From positions 124,001 to 188,000 of the forward strand of contig NZ_JAJJZG010000001.1 of NCBI RefSeq assembly GCF_021028995.1: a stretch of 64,000 nucleotides of DNA. Direction: 5' to 3'. The DNA is from Halobacterium sp. KA-4 (lineage in GTDB: Archaea; Halobacteriota; Halobacteria; Halobacteriales; Halobacteriaceae). Of this stretch, positions 50,742-58,899 are shown in pieces. Within the stretch, counting starts at the first letter, position 1, and every line of letters begins with the position of its first letter. The translations under genes and the position numbers were made by a program. The notes under the pieces were generated by a model that did no database searches, was not told the origin of the DNA, and saw only the letters and a program-made list of their open reading frames with translations.

Positions 50742-51175
50742 AACTGCTGCTGGACGCGATGCTCGGCAGCCTCGCGCGCATGCTACGAATGTGTGGGCAC
50801 GACGCCGCGTACTGTCTGGACCGGGGCGTCGAGGCCGACGACGCGATTCGTGACCTCGCCGCTCGCGAGGACCGCGTGCTAGTCACGCGGGACCGCGAAC
50901 TGGCCGAGCGAGCGCCCGAGAGTATTCTCGTCGAGTCCAAGGACGTCGACGACCAACTCCGCGAAGTCGCCGCCGTGGGCGTGGACCTGACACCGACGCC
51001 GGGCGAGCGCTGCGGCGCGTGCAACGGCGAACTCCACGAAGTCGGAGAAGAGACAGGGCTCCCGGAGTACGTCCCGGACGACGCGTCGCCCGTCTGGCGG
51101 TGCGAGGACTGCGGGCAGTACTTCTGGGAGGGGAGTCACTGGGACGACGTCGAGAAGCGGCTCGCAGAACTGTAA
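50738..51175 (+). CDS. Mut7-C family RNase (PIN-like plus zinc ribbon)
   Basis: A 145-residue protein. The N-terminal Mut7-C domain has LLLDAMLGSLARMLRMCGHD (D6) and VLVTRDRELAERA, a PIN-like nuclease core; the C-terminal half is a zinc ribbon with CGACNGEL and CEDCGQYFW, and an HWDD end typical of the family. The start is GTG within a GTGA overlap with the polX stop, so it is translationally coupled to the polymerase. RNase activity is known for the family only by inference. Confidence 0.87.
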   Translation: MKLLLDAMLGSLARMLRMCGHDAAYCLDRGVEADDAIRDLAAREDRVLVTRDRELAERAPESILVESKDVDDQLREVAAVGVDLTPTPGERCGACNGELHEVGEETGLPEYVPDDASPVWRCEDCGQYFWEGSHWDDVEKRLAEL

Positions 51176-52084
51176 CTACTGGTCGTTGCGCTCCCACCAC
51201 TCGCAGGCTTCCATGTCGTCCATCTCCTCCTCGTAGAGCCCGCAGTACGGCTGCATACCGTCGTTTCCGGCGTACTCGAAGTGCCCGCAGTTCCCGCAGT
51301 ACTTGTCCGGCGTCGGGCCGCCCGCGGAGGGCGAGGCGTCGCCGTCGAGCGGCGAGGAGATGTCGTCGGTGGCCGCGCCGCCGTCCGAGACGGAGGGGGA
51401 CGCGCCGGCCGTCGACTCTGTCTGCGTGGTCGGGGACGACGGCTTCGGTTCGGAGGCGTTCGCGCGAGTGCGCTCGTCGGGGTCCTCGACGCCGCCGAAG
51501 ACGCCGACGCCGCCGAAACTCCCGGACGCGAGTTTCTCGCGGGCGCTCTCGACGTCGTCGGCGGGCACCTCGACGGTGTGCGTCTCGCCGTCCTTCGTGA
51601 CGGTGAGCGTGACGCTGCCGCCCGGGTCGTTGCGCGTCTTGAACGTCGCGACCGCGGTGAACAGACACCAGAACGTCGTGACGACGCCGGCCGCGTAGAC
51701 GAGCACGAACGCCAGCGTCGCCGTCGACGGGACGCCGCCCGAATTCGGGACGTAGAGGTACGGGTACGTCGCACGGAACAACATCACGCCGAGGACGGTC
51801 AGGCCCGCACCGACGGCCGCAGCAGCGCGCTGGACGCGGCTCGCGGGCATCACGGTGAAGATGCCGACGAACACCGCGGGGACGCCCAGTCCCGCGAGGA
51901 TGCCCGCGATTTCCCGGCTCTCGTACTGCCCGAAGCCGTTGTTGATGAGGAGCCCCGTCGCGCCCGCGAGAATTCCCCCGACGACGAGCAGCGCGCCCGC
52001 GGCGAACAGGCCGGTGCCGAGGTAGACGCGCCGCTGGCTGGCCTCGCCCGCGCGCCGGTCGTAGGTCTCCCCCAGGCTGGTCAT
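51176..52084 (-). CDS. Haloarchaeal membrane protein with C-terminal zinc knuckle (DUF7139-like)
   Basis: A 302-residue protein. Four hydrophobic segments lie in the first half (about 24-45, 58-80, 88-107, 125-147); then a short beta segment (GSVTLTVTKDGETHTVEVPA), a disordered Ser/Pro/Asp-rich region, and a C-terminal cysteine motif CGNCGHFEYA...YCGLY...CEWW. The cytoplasmic zinc domain may bind partners. Family number from memory. The box CTGTTTTTACCC (minus strand, about 52108-52119) gives the start. Stop touches the Mut7-C stop. Confidence 0.72.
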   Translation of the reverse strand: MTSLGETYDRRAGEASQRRVYLGTGLFAAGALLVVGGILAGATGLLINNGFGQYESREIAGILAGLGVPAVFVGIFTVMPASRVQRAAAAVGAGLTVLGVMLFRATYPYLYVPNSGGVPSTATLAFVLVYAAGVVTTFWCLFTAVATFKTRNDPGGSVTLTVTKDGETHTVEVPADDVESAREKLASGSFGGVGVFGGVEDPDERTRANASEPKPSSPTTQTESTAGASPSVSDGGAATDDISSPLDGDASPSAGGPTPDKYCGNCGHFEYAGNDGMQPYCGLYEEEMDDMEACEWWERNDQ

Positions 52085-52295
52085 GCGTGCCCGTTAGACG
52101 TGCAGGGTAAAAACAGTACGTCAGACGTTCGACGGCGCGAGCGAGAGGAGACTGGGTGTTGGTCGTGGGTTGGTGTGGTCGTCGGACGAGCACGCTGCTC
52201 GCGGTTCCCTACGGTCACCGCTCGCCATAACGTGCTCTCCCTTCGGTCGAGCACGCTCCGAAAGGTTGAATCCACGCCCCCTCGAATCGCCGGGT

Positions 52296-52580
52296 ATGGC
52301 TGACGAGACCGACGAGGACGAGGAACCCGCCGTCGAACTCGGCGAGGGCGAGCCGGTCGAGGGCGCGCCGCTGTCGCGCGTGGCGTCCCGACTGACGTGG
52401 GCCCAGCAGAAGAGCGAGGTCGCCCGCAAGGAGGGCGATTCGGTCGTCCGAACGCCCGACGGCCCCCAGAAACTCGAAGCGCTTCTCGAAGACGTCGACA
52501 TCACGTACTTCGAGACGCGCCGCGAGTTCGAGGACGCCGTCCGGGAGGTCGTCGGCACCGGGCCCGTGCCGACCGAGTAG
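52296..52580 (+). CDS. Haloarchaeal small acidic protein (DUF5789-like)
   Basis: A 94-residue protein: acidic start (ADETDEDEEPAVELGEG), then APLSRVASRLTWAQQKSEV, VVRTPDGPQKLEALLEDV and FEDAVREVVG. The same scheme (a TW/YP segment, then a D/P-x-G and a hydrophobic helix, then a helix with AV) is seen in the gene at 12395, so the two may be distant paralogues. Function unknown. Confidence 0.72.
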   Translation: MADETDEDEEPAVELGEGEPVEGAPLSRVASRLTWAQQKSEVARKEGDSVVRTPDGPQKLEALLEDVDITYFETRREFEDAVREVVGTGPVPTE

Positions 52581-52649
52581 TCACGGACGAAACCGGCGAC
52601 GGCCGACGGCTCGCCGGGCTTTATTTTCGCGGCGCTCGGACTTCCGGGC

Positions 52650-53111
52650 ATGCTGCCAATCGACCCCAGCGACATCGACCCCGAGGAGTACGGCGAGGAG
52701 CAGGCCGTGCTGGCGATGGACCACGAGGAAGCCGTCGAGCACGTCCGCGAGGCGTTCTCGGAAGCCGGCTTCGGGTTCCCCGCGGAGTTCTCGCCCTCCG
52801 AGCTGCTCAACGAGAAGGTCGACGCGGACCGCGACCCCTACTACGTGCTCGGCGCGTGCAACCCCGAAGTCGCAGACGAGGCGCTGGACGCAAGCGACAA
52901 CAGAATCGGCGCGCTGTTCCCGTGCAACGTCGTCGTCTGGCAGGAGGAACCCGGCAAACAGCGCGTCTACCACGTCTCCATCATGCGCATCGCGCGGTTG
53001 CTCGGAATGGCGCCCGACGACGAGACGTGGGACGAAATCGTCGCGGAGACCGGCGAGTACGTCGACGAAGCGTTCTCGAACCTACAGGAGAGCGGCGAAC
53101 GCGGAGAATAG
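52650..53111 (+). CDS. DUF302-domain protein
   Basis: A 153-residue protein with the DUF302 pattern: a helix with EHVREAFSEAGFGF, VLGACNPEVADEALDA and a beta strand IGALFPCNVVVWQE. DUF302 is a small alpha/beta fold whose function is not settled; some members are linked to ligand or metal binding. TTTATTTTC at 52620-52628 is the leaderless box. Its last 30 bases overlap the convergent CPBP gene. Confidence 0.85.
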   Translation: MLPIDPSDIDPEEYGEEQAVLAMDHEEAVEHVREAFSEAGFGFPAEFSPSELLNEKVDADRDPYYVLGACNPEVADEALDASDNRIGALFPCNVVVWQEEPGKQRVYHVSIMRIARLLGMAPDDETWDEIVAETGEYVDEAFSNLQESGERGE

Positions 53112-53906
53112 TCCGGTTCCAGCGTCCCCACCGGTTGGGGCGAACGCCTGGATGGTGAACAGCGTCGCGTTGTAGAGGCCGTGGCAGAGCGCGGGGACGA
53201 CGAGGTTCCGGGTGCGCTCGTAGACGAACCCGAACACGAGACTCGGCACCGTGAGGATGCTGATGGTGAGTGCGGCCGCTTGCGGGCTCCCGGACAGCGA
53301 CAGGATGTGGGCGGGCGCGAACATCGCGGTGGCGAGGACGATGGCCCCCGCCGCGGAGAAGTGCCGGCGCAGCGACCCCTGGATGATGCCGCGGAACAGC
53401 AGTTCTTCACCGGGCCCGATGAGCAGCAGGGACGCGGGAATCATCCACAGGAGCAAGCCGCTCTCTGCGGCGGCTTGCGCGCCCTCGTTCGTCGCCGGTT
53501 CGGTCGCGAAGGCGGACGTGATGACGACCAGCGTGGCGAGCACGAGAACGAACGCGGTGAGGTAGCCGCCCACCACGTACCCGAGGTCTCGGAGCGACGG
53601 GACGGAGACCGGCACGAAGTCGAAGGAGAGCCCCGAGAACCGGATGTAGGCGTACGCGACCAGGCCGAACCCGATGCCCTGCAAGCCGACGAGCCCGAGC
53701 ACGAGGAGCGCGGACGTCGTGAGTTCGAAGCCGAGCGCGACCCAGACGCCCATCAGGACCAGTGAGACGGCGAGACCGACGACGAACCCGAGGACGGCGA
53801 CGCCGAACGCGACGAGCACGGCGCGCAGTTTCGACCCGGACGGTGTCGCGTCGCCGTCGTCGGGAGACGGCGAGGACGCGTCCGCGTTAGTGGAGAGCGA
53901 ATCCAT
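53082..53906 (-). CDS. CPBP-family intramembrane metalloprotease
   Basis: A 274-residue protein with a 30-residue acidic N-terminus and about eight hydrophobic segments. Protease motifs of the CAAX/Abi family are intact: the glutamate pair and Arg in GPGEELLFRGIIQG, the first His in APAHILS and the HG motif in ALCHGLYNA. Bacterial and archaeal members process prenylated or membrane peptides, or serve in bacteriocin immunity. Overlaps the DUF302 gene by 30 bases tail to tail. Confidence 0.88.
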   Translation of the reverse strand: MDSLSTNADASSPSPDDGDATPSGSKLRAVLVAFGVAVLGFVVGLAVSLVLMGVWVALGFELTTSALLVLGLVGLQGIGFGLVAYAYIRFSGLSFDFVPVSVPSLRDLGYVVGGYLTAFVLVLATLVVITSAFATEPATNEGAQAAAESGLLLWMIPASLLLIGPGEELLFRGIIQGSLRRHFSAAGAIVLATAMFAPAHILSLSGSPQAAALTISILTVPSLVFGFVYERTRNLVVPALCHGLYNATLFTIQAFAPTGGDAGTGLFSAFAALL

Positions 53907-53975
53907 GCACGGCCGTTCGTCGCGGGTGTCGAAAAACCCCGGGGCTGTAGCCGCGCGCGGCGGCGCGCTGGCCGG

Positions 53976-54191
53976 CTACTCCTCGTCGCGGTCCCGGAGT
54001 TCTTCGCGGAGCGCGTCGACTTGCCCTTCGAGGTTGGCGACGCGGTCTTCGAGGTTGCTCGTCGAGGAGCGGCTGAGGGCGCGAACGACGGCGAGGACGA
54101 CGTAGCCGACGGCGACGAGTACGACGATGTTCAGAAAGATGACTGCGAACTCCATGCCACCGGGGAGGCCGCCGACGAATGCAGGGATCAT
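53976..54191 (-). CDS. Small membrane protein with C-terminal coiled coil
   Basis: A 71-residue protein: GGLPGGMEFAVIFLN leads into one transmembrane helix (about 13-38), followed by a leucine-heptad coiled coil (NLEDRVANLEGQVDALREEL). The GLPGG start and single helix faintly resemble haloarchaeal TatA, but the TatA FG hinge and amphipathic helix are not present, so I do not call it TatA. GTTTATC (minus strand, about 54217-54223) is the leaderless box. It lies just after nreA on the same strand. Confidence 0.65.
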   Translation of the reverse strand: MIPAFVGGLPGGMEFAVIFLNIVVLVAVGYVVLAVVRALSRSSTSNLEDRVANLEGQVDALREELRDRDEE

Positions 54192-54241
54192 GGTGGGACT
54201 GTTCGCCCGGCTGCGGGATAAACGAACCCCCGAATCGCGGG

Positions 54242-55507
54242 CTACGAGAACTCCGAGAGGTCGCTCTGGACGCCCGCGACCATGCTGGACTTGCGGCGCA
54301 ACGCCCCGAGCGAGACGGGGAGGTGGTCGACGACCTCCCGGACCGCGCCGTGGAACGACTGGCTCTCGCCCGGCTCGGTGTCGAAGGCGTTGCGGACGCT
54401 CTCGCGGACCTGCCAGACGCCGACGGGTGCCCAGTAGTCGTCGCTGACCTCGCGGAGGACGAGCGCCTTCGCCTGCCGGCCGATGCTGTCGAGGTGTTCG
54501 AGCACGCCGAGCCGGGACGCGTAGTACGCGCCCGCGGTCTCGTCGACGTAGCCCGAGCGCCCCTCGTAGCCCTCGCTGGCGGACGCCATCCAGATGTCGC
54601 CCGCGGGGTCGGGGTTCCAGATGCTGCCCGGGGCCTTCATCTCCACGAGCTCGTACTCCCACGACCCGGGCGCGAGCACGACCCAATAGCGGTTGCCCAT
54701 GTACTCGTTGACGTGGACGGTAACGCGGTTCACGCTCGGGTTGTCCCGAATCTTCCCGCGGAGGAACTGCCCGACCGTGTCGTCGACGGCCGTAATCGAC
54801 CACCGCGTCGGGACGAGCCGGCGGTGGTCGGCCTGCCCGAGCGCGCCCACGGAGAGCACGCGGTTGATGTCGTAGACGTCGAAACCGCGGCGGTAGAGGT
54901 ACGTCATCGCGCCCTCCGCCGCCCAGTCGTCGTCCTCGAGGGTCTTCTCGACGTAGCGCGGCACGTGGGGGTTCTCGGTGAGCGCCGCGGACTCGGCGCT
55001 CGCGTTCGGGCCGGAGGGAGCGTTCGCCGCGGGGTTCGTGTACTCGCTGGCGTCGAAGTCCGGCGTGTCCGAGAGCCCGATTTCGACGTCCACGGGCCGG
55101 TCGGCCATCGCGACCTCGCGCTGCGTGCCGACGAAGCCGTCCCAGACGTCGTGGACGTTCACGTTCGCGGAGCGCCGCGAGTTCAGCAGGCCCGTCCGGT
55201 ACTGGAGGACGTTGTCGATGTCCAGACCCTGCTGGTACCACTCGCCGCTGGTCGCGTACTCCTCGGGGTCCGCGCCGCCCGCGACTGGCGAGAGAATCCC
55301 CGCGGAGACGTTCGGATACGACGACCTGCCGACGAACACCGACGGCGCGGTCGCGCCGACGAGCGTGTCCCCCTGCACGGCGGACTCGAAGCCGGATTCG
55401 ACGTCGTCGAGGTAGTCCAGCACTTCGTAGGACTTCTCCTCGGCGAGCTGGCGTCGCTGGACCGACTCGTCGGGCTGGAGTCCCTCGATGTAGTCGTCGA
55501 GACGCAC
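54242..55507 (-). CDS. nreA: Archaeal DNA repair protein NreA
   Basis: A 421-residue archaeal protein that in Haloferax helps repair alkylation damage. Seen: RLDDYIEGLQPDESVQRR near the start, GATAPSVFVGRSSYPNV, DIDNVLQYRTGLLNSRR and GNRYWVVLAPGSWEYELVEM. The C-terminus ends with the PCNA-interacting motif QSDLSEFS (Q-x-x-L-x-x-F), as reported for haloarchaeal NreA. Start GTG at 55507: GGGTAAGTGG (minus strand, about 55531-55540) is 24-33 bases upstream, and the sequence matches homologues from here; ATG at 55561 is rejected. Confidence 0.92.
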   Translation of the reverse strand: MRLDDYIEGLQPDESVQRRQLAEEKSYEVLDYLDDVESGFESAVQGDTLVGATAPSVFVGRSSYPNVSAGILSPVAGGADPEEYATSGEWYQQGLDIDNVLQYRTGLLNSRRSANVNVHDVWDGFVGTQREVAMADRPVDVEIGLSDTPDFDASEYTNPAANAPSGPNASAESAALTENPHVPRYVEKTLEDDDWAAEGAMTYLYRRGFDVYDINRVLSVGALGQADHRRLVPTRWSITAVDDTVGQFLRGKIRDNPSVNRVTVHVNEYMGNRYWVVLAPGSWEYELVEMKAPGSIWNPDPAGDIWMASASEGYEGRSGYVDETAGAYYASRLGVLEHLDSIGRQAKALVLREVSDDYWAPVGVWQVRESVRNAFDTEPGESQSFHGAVREVVDHLPVSLGALRRKSSMVAGVQSDLSEFS

Positions 55508-55727
55508 GACTGCTACTTGCGCGGGCGTCCACTTACCCGCTTCGCCGCGCACACGAAACATCCCCCAGACAGCTACAGAGATAGTAATCAGTCGCCCCGG
55601 TAATAGCGTGAAAAAGACTCATACGAGCAACAATATCCGTATTTACAGTAGTACATACGATTCTATTCTCGAATTGCCAACGCTCGCCAAAATCTATTTA
55701 TGTCTTCGATGTGTGGTAACGTGTAAC
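55508..55727. other. 220-base A/T-rich intergenic region
   Basis: Divergent between nreA and a micro zinc-ribbon gene. From 55590 to 55705 the A/T content is far above anything else in the window (for example GTATTTACAGTAGTACATAC). It holds CTATTTATG (55694-55702), the promoter of the next gene. No frame is convincing here. Confidence 0.55.
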
Positions 55728-55865
55728 ATGAGCGTCGTGGAACAGCTCCGGCAACGCGTGGAGGACTCGCCCACCGAATTCGAGTGCGGGATTTGCGCGG
55801 CCCGCTACGAGCGCCAGCGGTTGAACTGCCCCGCGTGCGGGAGCGGCGAATTCAGAGAAGCCTGA
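55728..55865 (+). CDS. 45-residue zinc-ribbon micro protein
   Basis: MSVVEQLRQRVEDSPTEF followed by CGICAARYERQRLNCPACG: two CxxC knuckles of the CPxCG type, forming a minimal zinc ribbon. Haloarchaea carry many such proteins; a few affect motility, biofilms or stress. CTATTTATG at 55694-55702 is 26-34 bases before the ATG. The stop is three bases from the convergent topA stop. Confidence 0.8.
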   Translation: MSVVEQLRQRVEDSPTEFECGICAARYERQRLNCPACGSGEFREA

Positions 55866-55868
55866 CCG

Positions 55869-58355
55869 CTAGTCCGCCTGCGCCTGCCACTCGCGGACGT
55901 TCTCCTCGCTGACGCCCGACACCGTCTCGGCGAGCTCGTCGGCGTCCGCGCTCGCCAGGTCGCCGACGTCCTCGATGCCCGCTTCTTCGAGTTTCTCCGC
56001 CGTCGCGGGGCCGATGCCGTCCAGCGCCTCGACGCCCTGCTTGCGCTGGCGCTCCTGGTACTCCTCGTAGTTGCAGATGGGACACCCCAATTCCCACGGC
56101 TCGTCGTCGTCGCCGTCGTGGACGACGAGTTCGGGGAGGTCGTGCTCGTCGCAGCACGTGTCGGTAATCTCGATGTCGCCGCGACGCGGCAGGGGGAGCG
56201 AGTAGTCGCAGTCCGGGTAGCGCGTACAGCCGACGAGCCGGCTGCCGGTCTGGAGTTGTTTGATGGCGAGTTCGCCGCCCTCCTCGTCGCCACATTCGGG
56301 GCACGCGCCGATGACGCGGTCCTCGCTCTCCTCGGCTTCCTCGGCCGCACAGAGCGGGCAGCCGTGGACGAACGTATCCCGTCCCGCGAGCATCTTCACC
56401 TCGTGGAGCCCGTGCTCCTCGCAGGTCTCCTCCAGGACGAGCGGTTCGCCCGTGGAGGGCAGCGGGAGCGTGAACCGACACTCGGGGTAGCCGTCACAGC
56501 CCACGAAGTACGAACCCGTCCGGGAGCGCCGCACGAGTAGCGTGTCGCCGCACTCGGGGCACTCCCCGAGCGTCTTGTCCGCCTTCAGGGAGTCGCGGAG
56601 GTGGTCGCCGATCTCCTCCCGGGAGTCGGTGAGTTCGTCGAAGACGCGGTCCAGAATCTCGCGGGACTCGGCGGTGACCTCGTCGAGAGACTTCTCGCCC
56701 TCGGCGATGGCGGTCATGTCGCCCTCCAGTTCGCTGGTCATCTGCTCGCTGACCACGAGGTCGGCGTACTCCTCGGCGGCCTCCACGACCGCCTTCGCCA
56801 GCGTCGTCGGTCGCGGCGGGTCGCCCTCGATGTAGCCGCGGTCGTAGAGCTTCTCGATGGTGTTGTGGCGCGTGGACTTCGTCCCGATGCCCATGTCCTC
56901 CATCGTCTCGATGAGCCGGCTCTGCCCGTACCGACGGGGCGGCTGCGTCTGCTTGGCCTCCATCCGGGGGTCGGTGAGGTCGAGGTGTTCGCCCTCGTCG
57001 ACGTCCGGAACGTAGTTCTCGGTCGTGTTGAAGTACGGGTAGACCGCGTGGTAGCCCTCTTCGAGGAGACGCTTTCCGTTCGCCTTCAGCGACTCGCCGT
57101 CGGCGTCCGCGACGACGCGCAGGTGCTCCCAGACGGCGGGCTCGGCGAGCGTCGCGAAGAACCGCCGCACGACGAGCTCGTACACCTCCCACTCGTCCTC
57201 GGAGAGCTTGTTCCGGTCGGGGAAGTCCGGCGTCGGGTGAATCGGCGGGTGGTCGGTCGTCTCCTCGTCGCCCTCCGTCGGCGAGAGGTCGTCCCGTTCG
57301 AGCAGCATCTCGGCGTCGTCGCCGAATATCGTCTGCTCGAACTCGCCGAGCAGGTCGCGCTCGTCCAGGTCCTCGGGGTAGACGGTGTTGTCCGTCCGCG
57401 GGTACGTGATGTAGCCCGCCGTGTAGAGGTCCTCGGCGATGCTCATCGCGCGACCCGCAGAGTACCCGAGGGAGCCAGCAGCGCGGATGTACTGCGTGGT
57501 GTTGAACGGCGCTGGCGGGTCGTCGCTGCGGGTGCGCCGCGACACCGACTGCACGACCGCTTCGCCGGCCTCCCGGAGCACCGAGAACGCGCGCTCGGCG
57601 GCGTCCTCGTCCCAGACGCGCTCGGCCTCGTTACCGTCCTCGCCCTCGTAGAAGTACTGCGCCTCGAACGTCGTGTCGTCTTTCGCGAGGTCCGCGAACA
57701 GCTCCCAGTAGTCGTCGGGCTCGAACGCCTCGATCTCGCGCTCCTTGTCCACGATGAGTTTCAGCGTCGGGGACTGCACGCGGCCCACCGAGATGAAGTC
57801 CTCTCCCATTTGCCGGGCGGACAGCGAGAGGAACCGCGTGAGCGCGGCCCCCCACACGAGGTCGATGATCTGGCGGGCCTCGCCCGCCGCGGCGAGGTCG
57901 AAGTCCACCTCGTCGGGGTCCGCGAACGCGGACTTGACCTCGTTGTCCGTAATCGAGGAGAAGCGCACGCGCTGGATGGGAGCCTCCTCGTTGACCTCGC
58001 GAACGAGCTCGTAGGCCTCCTTCCCAATGAGTTCGCCCTCGCGGTCGTAGTCCGTCGCGATGACGACGCTGTCGGCCTCGCGAGCGAGGCGCTGGAGCGC
58101 GTTCACGATGTCCTCCTGCGTGGGCTCTTTCACGACGTCGGCGTGCACGAGTTCGGCGGGCTCAACGTCCCGCCAGTCGGAGTACTCGGGCGGGAAGTCG
58201 ACGCCGACGACGTGGCCGGAGAGCCCGATGCAACGGCGGCCCCCCCACTCGTAGACGTTGACGCCCGCGGTCGTGTCGGTGCTTGCCCCTCCCTCCGAGA
58301 GGATGTCGGCGATGCGTCGCGCGGCGTTGTTCTTCTCTGTGACGATGAGTTCCAC
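55869..58355 (-). CDS. topA: DNA topoisomerase I (type IA)
   Basis: An 828-residue enzyme that relaxes negative supercoils. Order: TOPRIM domain (VTEKNNAARRIA near 5-16, ATDYDREGELIG 100-111), GRVQSPTL, active-site Y318 in YITYPRTDN, then zinc modules with CPECGD...CDGYPEC, CEEHG...CPLC, CPECGDEEGG...CTRYPDC and CCDEH...CPIC, and a C-terminal HhH (GIGPATAEKLEEAGI). Start GTG at 58355 is preceded by Shine-Dalgarno GGAGGT with five-base spacing, and the A/T box lies about 60 bases upstream, so this mRNA has a leader. Confidence 0.95.
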   Translation of the reverse strand: MELIVTEKNNAARRIADILSEGGASTDTTAGVNVYEWGGRRCIGLSGHVVGVDFPPEYSDWRDVEPAELVHADVVKEPTQEDIVNALQRLAREADSVVIATDYDREGELIGKEAYELVREVNEEAPIQRVRFSSITDNEVKSAFADPDEVDFDLAAAGEARQIIDLVWGAALTRFLSLSARQMGEDFISVGRVQSPTLKLIVDKEREIEAFEPDDYWELFADLAKDDTTFEAQYFYEGEDGNEAERVWDEDAAERAFSVLREAGEAVVQSVSRRTRSDDPPAPFNTTQYIRAAGSLGYSAGRAMSIAEDLYTAGYITYPRTDNTVYPEDLDERDLLGEFEQTIFGDDAEMLLERDDLSPTEGDEETTDHPPIHPTPDFPDRNKLSEDEWEVYELVVRRFFATLAEPAVWEHLRVVADADGESLKANGKRLLEEGYHAVYPYFNTTENYVPDVDEGEHLDLTDPRMEAKQTQPPRRYGQSRLIETMEDMGIGTKSTRHNTIEKLYDRGYIEGDPPRPTTLAKAVVEAAEEYADLVVSEQMTSELEGDMTAIAEGEKSLDEVTAESREILDRVFDELTDSREEIGDHLRDSLKADKTLGECPECGDTLLVRRSRTGSYFVGCDGYPECRFTLPLPSTGEPLVLEETCEEHGLHEVKMLAGRDTFVHGCPLCAAEEAEESEDRVIGACPECGDEEGGELAIKQLQTGSRLVGCTRYPDCDYSLPLPRRGDIEITDTCCDEHDLPELVVHDGDDDEPWELGCPICNYEEYQERQRKQGVEALDGIGPATAEKLEEAGIEDVGDLASADADELAETVSGVSEENVREWQAQAD

Positions 58356-58360
58356 GGTGT

Positions 58361-58366
58361 ACCTCC
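58361..58366 (-). promoter_or_regulatory. Shine-Dalgarno of topA
   Basis: Minus-strand GGAGGT five bases before the topA GTG. It is one of the few clear ribosome-binding sites in the window and decides the start. The minus-strand AATCTTTACC at about 58410-58419 is the likely TATA box. Confidence 0.75.
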
Positions 58367-58542
58367 ACCTGCCGGGGTGGTCTTGGAGACGGATACGCCG
58401 CTACCGCGGGTAAAGATTTCGGGACCGAGAACCGCAAGCAAGCGACGGGACAAGGCGCGCTCGCGCCTGCCCACGAGTGCGGGTACTCGCGCGCCGTGCG
58501 AGCACGCGCAACGACTAACCCCGCCGCCGTTCGAGTAGCGGC

Positions 58543-58899
58543 ATGGTCCAACGACGCGTGAACCGCTGGGTCGGCGTCTTCCTCCTCGTCGTCGGCGTCG
58601 GCGGCTTCGTCCTGTCGTTCCCGCCGTCGCTGCTGCTCGGTGTCCAGATGGCGTTGCTCGCGGTCGCCGGCGCGCTGTTCGTCGCGGCCGGCGTGACGGA
58701 CCGCGTGCGCTGGTCGCTGCTCGCGGGCGTCGGGAACGTCGCGCTCGGCTCGTCGCTGGTTGTCTCCGGCATCACGACGCTCGACGGCGCCGAGACCAGC
58801 GACTACTTCTATGCCGTCGCGGTCGGCGTCGGCGGCCTCACGCTCGCAGCAATCGGCGTCCTCTACGTCGTCGAGCACGACGCCTTCGACACCGCGTAG
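58543..58899 (+). CDS. Four-helix membrane protein, unknown function
   Basis: A 118-residue protein with four hydrophobic segments (about 8-27, 31-51, 57-78, 88-110), short loops and basic N-terminus (QRRVNRW), so probably N-in topology. No family recognised. A weak box GACTAACC lies at 58512-58519. Its stop abuts that of the GNAT gene. Confidence 0.65.
   Translation: MVQRRVNRWVGVFLLVVGVGGFVLSFPPSLLLGVQMALLAVAGALFVAAGVTDRVRWSLLAGVGNVALGSSLVVSGITTLDGAETSDYFYAVAVGVGGLTLAAIGVLYVVEHDAFDTA

Noticed and set aside
53976-54191. TatA assignment for the 71-residue membrane protein
   Set aside because: It has the GLPGG start and one helix, but lacks the FG hinge and amphipathic helix and ends in a coiled coil instead.
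55508-55561. ATG at 55561 as start of nreA
   Set aside because: The extra 18 residues do not look like homologues and would cover the TATA-like box; GTG at 55507 has the right spacing.
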